From contig JAGFIU010000010.1 in NCBI GenBank assembly GCA_024103355.1, positions 124,001 to 188,000 on the forward strand: a stretch of DNA of 64,000 nucleotides. The letters are read 5' to 3'. The DNA is from Bacteroidota bacterium (GTDB lineage: Bacteria; Bacteroidota; Bacteroidia; NS11-12g; UBA955). The notes under the pieces were generated by a model that was given only the letters and a program-made list of their open reading frames with translations, was not told the origin of the DNA and made no database searches. Of the stretch, positions 43,838 to 52,307 are shown piece by piece. The number at the start of each line of letters is the position of its first letter. The stretch's first letter is position 1. A program made the translations under genes and the position numbers.

Positions 43838-43942
43838 AGCGTCCTTTGCGAGAAACCCTCTTCGCGCCCTTTGCGCGAAACTCCTTTGCGCTCTCTGCGT
43901 GAAACCTTCTTTACGAGAAACCTTCTTTGCGAGAAACTCCTC
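43838..43942. repeat. Inverted class E repeat array, right of GxxExxY gene
   Basis: About five units of the reverse complement of the left array (CTTTGCGAGAAACCC, GCGCCCTTTGCGCGAAAC, CTCTGCGTGAAACC). Together with 43163-43374 it gives a head-to-head arrangement around the nuclease gene. The right array ends only about 14 bases before the next glycosyltransferase ATG. Confidence 0.9.
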
Positions 43943-43955
43943 TCCTCCTTTTAAA

Positions 43956-45146
43956 ATGAAAATCATCTTTTACTCTCCTCATCCGACTCACGATATAGTC
44001 ACCGAAGTTGGCTATGCTACTCATCAAAGAGAAACTATCAATGCTCTTAAAGACTTAGGCGTTGATGTAATTCCCGAGATACTGGGAGGTTCTACATGGG
44101 CTGAAGTGCCATTCAAAGAAGGTAAAGCAGTCGAACCCAAAGGTCTAAAAGGTATTTTGAAAAAAATCATTCCTAGATTTATTTGGGTTAGTTTGCGTGA
44201 CTTTGACTTATTTGCCAAACATGACTTAAAAGCCAGAATACGTTTAGAAAAGTCTGTTAGTTTACATAAACCGGATTTGATTTATGAACGATCGGAATAT
44301 CTGCAAGACAGCGGTATGAGAGTTGCCAAAAAGTTTGGTATTAAACATTTTATTGAAGTTAACGCTCCCTTTGTTGAAGAAATGAAAAAAATGGAGGGAT
44401 TGAGTGCATGGCATTGGTTAGCGCATAAAAAGGAGAAAAAGAAATATGCTTCTGCCGATAAGATATTTGTTGTATCTACGGTATTGAAAGAGTTTTTGAT
44501 TAAAAGATACAATGTGAATGAGGATAAAATTTTGGTTTCTCCCAATCGCATAAATAAAGAATCTTTCTTGAAAGCAGTAGAATCTGCACCGGTAATTAAT
44601 TTTAGAGACAAATATCCGGTTGTAGGGTTTGTTGGTTCAATTTTACCTCATCATGGTGTTCCGTTGTTATTAAAAGTTTTTGATTTTTTAAATGCTCAAA
44701 ACATTGAAGCCAATTTATTGATTGTAGGCGGAGGAGGAATGTTAGAAGAACTCATTCAAATTACGGCTGATAAGGGTCTTAAAGACCGCATTCATTTTAC
44801 GGGAAAGATTCCTCATTCCTTGGTTCCGGGTTATATTCAATGTATGGATATTTGTATTATGCCGGATTCGAATTGGTATGGTTCACCTGTTAAAATCTTT
44901 GAATATGGAATCTTGGGAAAGGCAATTATAGCACCTGATAATGGTCCGGTAAGAGATGTGATGGTTGATGGTGAAGACGGTTTATTGGTCAAAAATACAA
45001 TAGAAGATATTGCTAATGCTATTAAAAGATTGCTGAATGACAATAGATTATGCAGACAGTTGGGGGAGAATTTTAAAAAGAAGATTGAGGCAAACTATAC
45101 TTGGGAAAATGCAGCCAAAATGATTATTGAACAAAGTAAATCGTAG
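43956..45146 (+). CDS. GT4-family glycosyltransferase
   Basis: A protein of 396 residues with a GT-B fold. The N-terminal pattern is KIIFYSPHPTHDIVTEVGYATH, RSEYLQD and HFIEVNAPF. The donor domain has VSPNRINKESFL, VGFVGSILPHHGVPLLLKVF in pieces, IHFTGKIPHS, SPVKIFEYGILGKAIIAPDNG with the Ex7E-like glutamate, and GLLVKNTIEDIANAI. ATG 43956 is chosen because the upstream in-frame extension translates the class E repeat. It is the last clear glycosyltransferase of the locus. The sugar specificity is unknown. Confidence 0.88.
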   Translation: MKIIFYSPHPTHDIVTEVGYATHQRETINALKDLGVDVIPEILGGSTWAEVPFKEGKAVEPKGLKGILKKIIPRFIWVSLRDFDLFAKHDLKARIRLEKSVSLHKPDLIYERSEYLQDSGMRVAKKFGIKHFIEVNAPFVEEMKKMEGLSAWHWLAHKKEKKKYASADKIFVVSTVLKEFLIKRYNVNEDKILVSPNRINKESFLKAVESAPVINFRDKYPVVGFVGSILPHHGVPLLLKVFDFLNAQNIEANLLIVGGGGMLEELIQITADKGLKDRIHFTGKIPHSLVPGYIQCMDICIMPDSNWYGSPVKIFEYGILGKAIIAPDNGPVRDVMVDGEDGLLVKNTIEDIANAIKRLLNDNRLCRQLGENFKKKIEANYTWENAAKMIIEQSKS

Positions 45147-45194
45147 GCGTTATTATTCCGAATTGTCGTGTTTTATTATAAAAAACATTAACAG

Positions 45195-45224
45195 CTAACA
45201 TTTGTTAGTTTTCGTGTAATTTTG
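45195..45224 (+). promoter_or_regulatory. Candidate promoter with 14-bp palindrome
   Basis: TAATTTTG (45217-45224) matches the TAnnTTTG -7 box, 33 bases before the next ATG. Just upstream is CTAACA-TT-TGTTAG (45195-45208), a perfect palindrome that could be a regulator site. No clear -33 TTTG at the standard spacing is seen, so the palindrome may mark an activator-dependent promoter. It separates the radical SAM gene from the glycosyltransferase operon. Confidence 0.5.
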
Positions 45225-45256
45225 CAACGCCTTTCAGGCAGAGTAAGTATAATATC

Positions 45257-46297
45257 ATGAGAGCATTATCAGCATACAAAAAATATGCATACTACATCTA
45301 TAAATACGGCAGTGCAGCCAAATTAAAAAACTATTTGCTCAATCAAAAAGAGTTTAAGGCACGCACTATTCAGATGAAAAGCCTTCCCTACAAAATTACG
45401 GTTGATCCGGGTAATGTTTGTAATTTAAGATGTCCGGGTTGTCATACAGGAATTTTGCATAAAGGAAGAATCAAGCCACAATTTCTTACTTTAGAAAACT
45501 ATAAAATTATCCTGAAGAACTTTGAAAAACATGCCTTAAGTATCGCACTATATAATTGGGGAGAGCCTTTTATGAATCCGGAAATGTTTTCAATTATTGA
45601 GCATACACATTCAAAGAGAGTAGGAAGCACCATTCATTCAAACTTCAATATTTTTGATGAACAGATGGCAGAGAATGCTGTTAAGTCGGGTTTGACTCAT
45701 ATCTATCTATCAATAGACGGGAGCACTCAGGATGCTTATAGTCAATATCGGGTAAAAGGGAATATTGACAATGTGATTGAGAATATCAAAATAATGGTTG
45801 AAACAAGAAAGAGATTGAAAAGTCATTTTCCAATTCTTACTTGGAAATTTTTAGTTTTTGAACACAACAAACATGAGATTGAAGATGCGCGGAAAAAGGC
45901 AATGCAATTGGGTTTAGATTCTTTTGAACATTTTATGGCTGTCCCTAAACTCACAGATATTTATGATCTGGCAGAGCAGAATAGGAATAATTCTGACTTC
46001 AAACCCGGTGAATCAGACTGTCAAAGTTTGTGGTCTAGTATCTATGTAAATCCTAATGGTGAGGTATTGCCATGTTCTTTAGCATTTCGTCCAGAGGAAA
46101 GTTTTGGAAATCTTTTAGAAAATTCTCTTCAAGAGGTTTGGAATAACAGAAATTACATATCTGCTCGCAGAATGTTTGTTGACCCGACATTTGAAGATGT
46201 GCCTCTGCCATGCAAAGGTTGTTCTTATTCAATAGGGAAAAGCTGTCACAAAATAGTAAATAATAAGAATCACCTAAAATTGGAAATAGAAGAATAG
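45257..46297 (+). CDS. Radical SAM protein with SPASM-type C-terminal domain
   Basis: A protein of 346 residues. CNLRCPGC gives the 4Fe-4S cluster ligands Cys55, Cys59 and Cys62 (Cx3Cx2C). Further barrel motifs are NWGEPFMNPE and YLSIDGSTQDAY. The C-terminal part carries additional cysteines in CQSLWSSIYVNPNGEVLPCSL in pieces and in PCKGCSYSIGKSC, the SPASM auxiliary-cluster pattern. Such proteins modify peptides or small molecules; relatives occur beside polysaccharide loci. The substrate is unknown and no short precursor peptide gene was found next to it. A strong terminator follows. Confidence 0.87.
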   Translation: MRALSAYKKYAYYIYKYGSAAKLKNYLLNQKEFKARTIQMKSLPYKITVDPGNVCNLRCPGCHTGILHKGRIKPQFLTLENYKIILKNFEKHALSIALYNWGEPFMNPEMFSIIEHTHSKRVGSTIHSNFNIFDEQMAENAVKSGLTHIYLSIDGSTQDAYSQYRVKGNIDNVIENIKIMVETRKRLKSHFPILTWKFLVFEHNKHEIEDARKKAMQLGLDSFEHFMAVPKLTDIYDLAEQNRNNSDFKPGESDCQSLWSSIYVNPNGEVLPCSLAFRPEESFGNLLENSLQEVWNNRNYISARRMFVDPTFEDVPLPCKGCSYSIGKSCHKIVNNKNHLKLEIEE

Positions 46298-46322
46298 AAT
46301 CTAAAATGAGAATAGTAGTGAG

Positions 46323-46350
46323 AAAAAGCCGTCAATAGACGGCTTTTTTT
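46323..46350 (+). terminator. Strong rho-independent terminator
   Basis: AAAAAGCCGTC (46323-46333), loop AATA, GACGGCTTTTT (46338-46348) and a continuing T-run to 46350. It closes the radical SAM transcript and marks the right boundary of the polysaccharide region. Confidence 0.92.
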
Positions 46351-46353
46351 GTG

Positions 46354-46672
46354 TACCACCACCTCACCCCAACCCCTCTCCTCGAGGAGAGGGGCTCGCT
46401 TCGCACTTAAAGTTTATGTAAAGAAGGGAAAATTAGTTAAACGAATGGGTTTTTGTCATGCTGAGTGTTTTGCGATAGCAAAATGTATCGAAGCATGGAA
46501 AAAATTTTATGAAAAAACTTTCAATTTCCCCTCCGCTTTTCATCCTTCGATACATTTTTTATTTCCGCTACACTACAATAAAAACCACTCAGGATGACAA
46601 CGGGGGTATGAAAGCTTAGATGCTGAGTGATTTGCTCTAGCAAAATGTATCGAAGCACGACAAAAATTTCAG
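46354..46672. repeat. Class A hairpin followed by reversed class B elements
   Basis: A class A copy (46354-46430) has a perfect CCCCTCTCCTC/GAGGAGAGGGG stem. A reversed class B element runs 46455-46600, with GTTTTGC/GCAAAAT and TTTTTATTT-type stems. A half-element follows at 46619-46672. The order A then B is the same as at 8364-8631, so the two families travel as a composite. There is no real gene between 46298 and 46816. Confidence 0.87.
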
Positions 46673-46780
46673 GACGACAACTTAGTTTTTTACTATGTGT
46701 ATGCAATTAACCACTAACAATTAACCATTAACAATTAACTACTAACCAATAACGCATATTTTCCAACGAAAAACTTTCAC

Positions 46781-46788
46781 TACTTTTG
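46781..46788 (+). promoter_or_regulatory. Candidate -7 box upstream of tnaA
   Basis: TACTTTTG fits TAnnTTTG and lies 28 bases before the tryptophanase ATG. No TTTG at the usual upstream distance is evident, so this is a tentative call. Confidence 0.45.
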
Positions 46789-46816
46789 CACCTCGCAAAT
46801 AATTAATAAAGAAATA

Positions 46817-48187
46817 ATGACAAGAATATTTGAACCATTCAGAATCAAATCTGTTGAGCCTATTAAGTTTACAACAAAGACTGACAGAGAAAAATATCTT
46901 AAAGAAGCACATAATAACGTGTTTCTTATCAGAGCTAAAAATGTTTTAATTGACCTTTTGACTGATAGCGGAACTTCTGCAATGAGTGCACAACAGTGGG
47001 GAGCAATTATGACCGGGGATGAGTCTTATGCCGGTGCTGAAAGTTTCTACCATTTTGAAGATGCGGTTAAGAATATTATGGGTTTCAAACATGTGATACC
47101 TACCCACCAAGGAAGAGCGGCTGAAAAGATTGTAGGAGCTCTTTTTGGTGGTAAAGGAAAAACTTTTGTTAGTAATTCCTTTTTTGATACAACACGTGGA
47201 AATATTGAATATTCAGGTGCTGAGGCAGTTGATTTTCTTACTGACGAAGGTAAACAACCGGCTCTAATTGCTGATTTTAAAGGAAATATGAATAATCCGG
47301 CTTTGGAAAAGTACATACAAGAAAGAGGAGCTGAAAATATTCCTATGTGTGTACTGACTATCACAAATAACTCAGGAGGAGGACAACCGGTTTCTATGCA
47401 GAATATCAGAGAAACATCTGAAGTGTGTAAAAAGTACGGAATACTATTCTTCATTGATGCATGTCGCTTTGCAGAAAACGCATATTTTATTAAAACAAGA
47501 GAAAAGGGTTATGAGAATAAATCAATATTGGAAATATGTCGTGAACAGTTTTCTTATGCTGATGGCTGTACAATGAGTGCAAAGAAGGATGCATTGGTTA
47601 ATATTGGCGGTTTCATTTGTATGAATGATGACAAACTTGCAATGGAAGCTAAGAATCTGTTGATTATCATGGAAGGGTTTCCCACTTATGGAGGATTGGC
47701 CGGTAGAGATTTGGAGGCTATGGCACAGGGTTTAAAGGAAGTTTTAGAAGAAGATTATCTTGAATATAGAATTGGAACAATGAAATACATTGGAGAAAAG
47801 CTAACTGAAGCCGGTGTTCCAATTTTGAAACCAACAGGAGGACATGCAGTTTATCTTGACGCAAAAGCCTTTATGTCACATATTCCCCCTCATGAGTTAC
47901 CGGGTATTGCTCTTACAAATGCTTTGTATGTTGAAGGTGGTATAAGAGGTGTTGAAATTGGTTCTTTGATGTTTGGTAAATATGATGACAAGGGAGATTA
48001 TGTGCCAGCTACGCTTGAGCTTGTAAGACTTGCGATTCCAAGAAGAGTTTATACTCAAAGCCACATGGATTATATGTGCGATATTATTATTGATGTTTAC
48101 AAAAAGAGAGAGCAGTACAAAGGATACAAGATTACTTACGAAGCTCCTTTGTTGAGACATTTTACTGCTCACATGGAATCTTTGTAA
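46817..48187 (+). CDS. tnaA: Tryptophanase
   Basis: A PLP enzyme of 456 residues in the tryptophanase/tyrosine phenol-lyase family, splitting tryptophan to indole, pyruvate and ammonia. Landmarks are DLLTDSGTSAMS, PTHQGRAAEKI, and the PLP lysine Lys257 in MSAKKD. Overall wording resembles tyrosine phenol-lyase (EPFRIKSVE, SYADGCTMS, YGGLAGRDLEAMA), but the two decisive positions are those of tryptophanase. Asp124 in FFDTT is Thr in phenol-lyases, and Val-Glu-Ile-Gly (379-382) replaces the phenol-lyase Met-Glu-Arg-Gly with its substrate arginine. No tna leader peptide was seen. Confidence 0.88.
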   Translation: MTRIFEPFRIKSVEPIKFTTKTDREKYLKEAHNNVFLIRAKNVLIDLLTDSGTSAMSAQQWGAIMTGDESYAGAESFYHFEDAVKNIMGFKHVIPTHQGRAAEKIVGALFGGKGKTFVSNSFFDTTRGNIEYSGAEAVDFLTDEGKQPALIADFKGNMNNPALEKYIQERGAENIPMCVLTITNNSGGGQPVSMQNIRETSEVCKKYGILFFIDACRFAENAYFIKTREKGYENKSILEICREQFSYADGCTMSAKKDALVNIGGFICMNDDKLAMEAKNLLIIMEGFPTYGGLAGRDLEAMAQGLKEVLEEDYLEYRIGTMKYIGEKLTEAGVPILKPTGGHAVYLDAKAFMSHIPPHELPGIALTNALYVEGGIRGVEIGSLMFGKYDDKGDYVPATLELVRLAIPRRVYTQSHMDYMCDIIIDVYKKREQYKGYKITYEAPLLRHFTAHMESL

Positions 48188-48239
48188 TTATCAATAAATA
48201 CAATACACTAACAACAAATGACTTTTTAAAATAATCAAA

Positions 48240-49022
48240 ATGAAATACCTTAATTTAACTTTTATTGCTGCTCTATTCTTATACAGTTGTGGGAGCAGCC
48301 AGAACACGACCAACCAGTCATCAAACACTACTTCTACATCAGTTGAGACATCTGTTACCCCTACAGAGAAATTTGTCAAGACTGTTGATGCTGCAACATT
48401 TAAAACTTTAATTGAGAAAGAGGATGGTATTATTTTGGATGTTCGCACACCTCAGGAAGTTGCATCCGGTCAGATACCCAACGCAAGCACTATCAATCTC
48501 TATGATGAAGATTTTATTAAAAAAATCAACCTGATGCAGAAAGACAAGATAATTTATGTGTATTGCCGTTCAGGTGCAAGGAGTGCTCAAGCTGCACAAA
48601 TACTAAGTGAAAATGGGTTTGACCGAATCTATAATTTGCAAGGTGGGATTGGAGCTTGGCAGAGTCAAGGTTATACGATTACCGCACCTACAGCAAAACC
48701 TGACCCTAACATTAAATCCATGACTTTATCTGATTTCAATGAGCTTCTTAAAACAGAAAAGCCGGTATTAATTGATTTTCATACTGTTTGGTGTGCTCCT
48801 TGTGTGAAGATGGCTCCCATTATTGACCAAATAGAAGATGAGTTTGGACAAAAAGCAGTTGTAAAAAGAGTGGATGTGGACAAGAGCAAAGAAGTCGGTG
48901 AAGCATATAATATCAAAGGAGTACCGGTATTTATCATCTTCAAAAAAGGGAAACAGGTTTGGCAGCACAATGGCATCATTGCCAAAGAAGAGATAGTTAA
49001 GGAGTTGAACAAACATCTTTGA
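48240..49022 (+). CDS. Lipoprotein with rhodanese and thioredoxin domains
   Basis: A protein of 260 residues. The signal peptide ends in the lipobox LYSC (Cys17), followed by a Ser/Thr/Asn linker. Residues about 45-140 form a rhodanese domain with active Cys109 in YCRSGARS. Residues about 155-260 form a thioredoxin domain with WCAPC (Cys185, Cys188) and the cis-proline GVPVF. It is probably anchored on the periplasmic face of a membrane. Rhodanese produces a cysteine persulfide and thioredoxin can reduce it, so the fusion may couple sulfur transfer to reduction. The physiological partner is unknown. Confidence 0.88.
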   Translation: MKYLNLTFIAALFLYSCGSSQNTTNQSSNTTSTSVETSVTPTEKFVKTVDAATFKTLIEKEDGIILDVRTPQEVASGQIPNASTINLYDEDFIKKINLMQKDKIIYVYCRSGARSAQAAQILSENGFDRIYNLQGGIGAWQSQGYTITAPTAKPDPNIKSMTLSDFNELLKTEKPVLIDFHTVWCAPCVKMAPIIDQIEDEFGQKAVVKRVDVDKSKEVGEAYNIKGVPVFIIFKKGKQVWQHNGIIAKEEIVKELNKHL

Positions 49023-49129
49023 TATTGGTATAATAGTTTGTAAATGATGTAATCTAAATAATATTAAAATAGTCTATAAGTCAGGTCACAAGAGTATTTT
49101 CTTTATTTTGAATACCTATTATGTAAAAA

Positions 49130-49492
49130 TTGGATTACACATTTGTTGATTCAAAGCCATCTAAAGGCATTAACTATTACCGTTTGGAACAGATTGACTA
49201 TAACGGAGATTATGAATACAGCCCGATTCGTTATGTGATATTCAATTCTTCAATATCTTCACAAGAAATAAGCGTTTATCCGAACCCTGCGAATGATAGA
49301 ATAAATATATCAGGTCTTGAAGGTGATGAGGTTATCCGTATTTATGATTATACAGGCAAATTGGTATATCAGTCAGAAAAACAACAAATTCAGGATAGCA
49401 TATTAATAGCACAGTTTAGTAGCGGTGTTTATTATATCAGTATCATTAAAGCGGATGGAACAACTGCCTCATTTAGGATAGTAAAAGAATAG
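49130..49492 (+). pseudogene. C-terminal remnant of a T9SS cargo protein
   Basis: About 120 codons encoding YTFVDSKPSKGINYYRLEQID, the usual lead-in of Bacteroidota secreted proteins, then a type A sorting domain (ISVYPNPANDRINISGL, VYYISIIKADGTTASFRIVKE). The only start is a TTG, there is no signal peptide, and the passenger part is missing. A transcription terminator still follows (49528). It is a relic of a larger deleted gene. Confidence 0.82.
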
Positions 49493-49527
49493 AAAATAAT
49501 TTTGTTTCATATTAAATTAGTACAAGG

Positions 49528-49550
49528 GTCCCCTTTTTTGGGGACTTTTT
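49528..49550 (+). terminator. Rho-independent terminator
   Basis: GTCCCC (49528-49533), T6 loop, GGGGAC (49540-49545), then a T-run. It stands after the T9SS-tail remnant and before the amidase gene. Confidence 0.85.
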
Positions 49551-49611
49551 GTTTTATATCATTATGTATTCTTTGCCAAGGGCTTAATTAATTTCCTAAT
49601 ATTGCGGTATT

Positions 49612-50595
49612 ATGGAAACTAAATACGGTTTTATAAAGCTTTCTCCGACAGAGTTTGAGAAATATATTGATGAACTGAAAATTGCAAGAACTGTTGTTAA
49701 GATTCAACAACATCATACTTACATTCCTTCTTATGTTCATTTTAACGGCAACAATCATTTTGAAAGACAAAAAGGAATGCAGCAATCGCATCTCAACAAC
49801 GGCTGGAGTGATATAGGACAGCATTTTAGTATTTTTCCCGATGGAATGATTTTAACCGGAAGAAGTTTGGAGCAGACACCTGCCGGTATTAAAGGTGCTA
49901 ATACTCATGCTATCTGTATTGAAAATGTTGGTGATTTTGACAAAGGAAAAGATGAAATGAATGCCAAACAGAAAGATGCTATTGTTGCGGTTACAGCAGC
50001 CCTGTGTAAAAAGTTTAATCTTACTCCCAATACAAACAATATCCTATATCACCATTGGTATAGATTAGACAATGGAATTAGAAATAACGGTGCAGGCGGC
50101 AATAAATCTTGTCCGGGTACAAATTTCTTTGGAGGAAATAAAGTAGAAGACTGTGAAAAGAATTTCTTGCCTTTGGTTATTGCTAAATCAAAAGCAAAAA
50201 ATAATGAGAAACCAATCGTACCTATAAAATATGTTTATGTATTGGCGAGCAGCCTTAGAATAAGAAAGGGACCTGCTACCACTTATGCCTTGGTTACAGA
50301 CAGAATGCCTGCTATGTTTGGTGCCGTTTTAAGAGTTTATGAACAAAAAGCAGGGTGGTTTAGAATATCTTCATCTGCACAACATTGGGTATCTGCCGCA
50401 TATACTAAAGAAGTGAAAAGGGCTGTTGTTAATGCTTCTACACTGAATGTCAGGTCTGGTCCGGGAACGGGATTTTCAAAAAATGGAAGTTTGAACAAAG
50501 GAGATGAAGTCTTTGTATATGAAACTAAAAATGGTTGGTGCCGAATTGGAATAGAACTCAATTGGGTGACCAGCCAGTTCTTGGACTTTCAATAG
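49612..50595 (+). CDS. N-acetylmuramoyl-L-alanine amidase domain with two SH3b domains
   Basis: A protein of 327 residues. The N-terminal amidase_2/PGRP-like domain (about 1-190) has zinc-ligand candidates in QQHHTY, YHHWYRLD and KSCPG. SH3b repeats follow at about 205-265 (SLRIRKGPATTYAL) and 268-327 (TLNVRSGPGTGF). It would cleave the amide between MurNAc and the stem peptide. No signal peptide is visible, so it is either cytoplasmic, exported by another route, or phage-derived. The gene ends before sufS, whose in-frame upstream extension overlaps it but is not used. Confidence 0.83.
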   Translation: METKYGFIKLSPTEFEKYIDELKIARTVVKIQQHHTYIPSYVHFNGNNHFERQKGMQQSHLNNGWSDIGQHFSIFPDGMILTGRSLEQTPAGIKGANTHAICIENVGDFDKGKDEMNAKQKDAIVAVTAALCKKFNLTPNTNNILYHHWYRLDNGIRNNGAGGNKSCPGTNFFGGNKVEDCEKNFLPLVIAKSKAKNNEKPIVPIKYVYVLASSLRIRKGPATTYALVTDRMPAMFGAVLRVYEQKAGWFRISSSAQHWVSAAYTKEVKRAVVNASTLNVRSGPGTGFSKNGSLNKGDEVFVYETKNGWCRIGIELNWVTSQFLDFQ

Positions 50596-50621
50596 ATTAC
50601 CCGATTGCCTTGGATAAATCA

Positions 50622-51833
50622 ATGAAAACACCGTTTGATGCTGAGATTATAAGGAAGGATTTTCCGGCCATTTCATTACACAATTTGGCATACTTTGATA
50701 ATGCAGCTACTGCTCATAAACCCCAAGTTGTGATTGACACAATCCGGTCTTTTTATACAACTGAAAATGCCAATGTTCACAGGGCTGTCCATCATTTGAG
50801 CCAACAAGCAACTTTCAAATATGAAGAATCACGCAAGATTGTTGCAGATTTTATCAATGCAGCTAATGAACGAGAAATTATTTTTACACGAGGCACTACA
50901 GAGGGCATTAATCTGGTGGCTTTTTCTTATGGAAGTTTGCTTGAAGCAGGTGACGAAATCCTGATTTCAACTATGGAACACCATTCAAATATTGTCCCTT
51001 GGCAAATGTTGTGTGAAAGAAAAAATTGTGTTCTAAAAGTTATTCCTATTAATCCTCAAGGCGAAATAATTGAAGAGAAATTTGAAGAATTATTGAATGA
51101 AAAAACCCGGTTGGTGGCAATTACGCATATTTCAAATACGTTAGGCACAATCAATCCGGTAAAAAGATTGGTAGAAAAAGCGCATAAAACAGGCGCAAAA
51201 GTGTTGATAGACGGAGCACAAAGTGCACAACATCTATGTATTGATGTGCGTGATTTGGATTGTGATTTTTTTGTATTCTCAGGACACAAAGCATTTGGAC
51301 CTACAGGAATTGGTGTACTCTATGCTAAAGAAGCCATTTTGGAAAAGATGCCTCCCTATCAAACCGGAGGTGAAATGATTGAAAGTGTTAGTTTTTCAAA
51401 AACAACGTTTAATTCACTGCCGTTTAAGTTTGAAGCCGGAACCCCTCATATTGCCGGAGCGATAGGATTGGCTTCTGCACTTCAATATATTTCTCAATTT
51501 GATAGAACACAAATCGCAGAATATGAAAAGCAATTATTGTATCATGCGGAAAGAAAATTAAGTGAAATAGAAAACATCAGATTTTTTGGTCAATCCAAAA
51601 ACAAAGCAAGTATTTTGTCCTTTAATATAAAGAATGTTCATCCTTATGATTTGGGAGTTCTGCTTGACAAACAAGGAGTTGCAGTTAGAACAGGGCATCA
51701 CTGCACAGAACCACTCATGGATTTCTTTGGAATACCGGGGACTGTCAGGGCCTCCTTTGCTTTTTATAATACTTTTGAAGAAATTGAAAAGATGGAATTT
51801 GCGCTCAAAAAAAGCCTCAGATTACTGCTTTAA
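50622..51833 (+). CDS. sufS: Cysteine desulfurase SufS
   Basis: A protein of 403 residues starting at MKTPFDAEIIRKDFP, the normal SufS N-terminus. It has a PLP lysine Lys223 in SGHKAFGPTG, the family ATVHRAVHHLS-type region (VHRAVHHLSQQAT), and the active cysteine Cys361 in RTGHHCTEP. It removes sulfur from cysteine as a persulfide for iron-sulfur cluster assembly, passing it to SufE. The sufE gene follows after 15 bases. The rest of the suf genes (sufBCD) are not in the window. Confidence 0.95.
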   Translation: MKTPFDAEIIRKDFPAISLHNLAYFDNAATAHKPQVVIDTIRSFYTTENANVHRAVHHLSQQATFKYEESRKIVADFINAANEREIIFTRGTTEGINLVAFSYGSLLEAGDEILISTMEHHSNIVPWQMLCERKNCVLKVIPINPQGEIIEEKFEELLNEKTRLVAITHISNTLGTINPVKRLVEKAHKTGAKVLIDGAQSAQHLCIDVRDLDCDFFVFSGHKAFGPTGIGVLYAKEAILEKMPPYQTGGEMIESVSFSKTTFNSLPFKFEAGTPHIAGAIGLASALQYISQFDRTQIAEYEKQLLYHAERKLSEIENIRFFGQSKNKASILSFNIKNVHPYDLGVLLDKQGVAVRTGHHCTEPLMDFFGIPGTVRASFAFYNTFEEIEKMEFALKKSLRLLL

Positions 51834-51848
51834 AATTCTCATTAAACA

Positions 51849-52262
51849 ATGAACATTAAGGAAAAACAAGAAAAAATCATTGCAGAGTATTCTGCTTATA
51901 CGGATTGGATGGACAAGTATCAAAAAATAATTGAAGCAGGAAAACACCTGCCACCTATGGATGAGTACCAAAAAACAGATGATAAACTTATACGTGGTTG
52001 TCAGGCAAAAGTGTGGCTCGATGCGACAATAAAAGATGGCAAGGTTTTTTTCAATGCCGATTCCGACACACTGATAACCAAAGGATTAATTGCACTTATT
52101 ATTAACGTGCTGAATGGTGAAACAGCAATGGATATACTCAAAACCGAACTCTTTTTTCCTAATCAAATAGGACTCAAAGAACACCTTGACCCCACACGTG
52201 CTAATGGTCTGCTCAATATGATAAAACAGATTAAACTCACTGCATTAAGTGCCGGCAAATAG
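51849..52262 (+). CDS. sufE: Sulfur acceptor SufE
   Basis: A protein of 137 residues with the persulfide-accepting cysteine Cys51 in LIRGCQAKVW, the same residue number as in E. coli SufE. The family core WMDKYQKIIEAGKHLPPMD precedes it. It takes the persulfide from SufS and stimulates the desulfurase. It is co-transcribed with sufS. The end is followed by a candidate promoter for the next gene. Confidence 0.94.
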   Translation: MNIKEKQEKIIAEYSAYTDWMDKYQKIIEAGKHLPPMDEYQKTDDKLIRGCQAKVWLDATIKDGKVFFNADSDTLITKGLIALIINVLNGETAMDILKTELFFPNQIGLKEHLDPTRANGLLNMIKQIKLTALSAGK

Positions 52263-52295
52263 AAAAAGCTTTTTTACTATCTTCTCTATTAAACT

Positions 52296-52303
52296 TACCT
52301 TTG
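52296..52303 (+). promoter_or_regulatory. Candidate -7 box for the SDR gene
   Basis: TACCTTTG matches TAnnTTTG, only 4 bases before the ATG at 52308, so the transcript would be nearly leaderless. A TTTTTTAC stretch lies upstream but no exact -33 TTTG. Confidence 0.4.
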
Positions 52304-52307
52304 TTCC

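Noticed and set aside
43899-43955. N-terminal extension of the glycosyltransferase at 43956
   Set aside because: The extension translates the class E repeat and precedes a clean ATG followed by a standard GT4 start.
46349-46597. 82-codon forward frame after the radical SAM gene
   Set aside because: Starts in the terminator/repeat junction and runs through class A and B repeats.
46817-48187. Tyrosine phenol-lyase annotation
   Set aside because: The substrate arginine of phenol-lyases is replaced (Ile381) and the FFDTT aspartate of tryptophanases is present.
50535-50621. N-terminal extension of SufS
   Set aside because: It overlaps the end of the amidase gene; ATG 50622 gives the usual SufS N-terminus.
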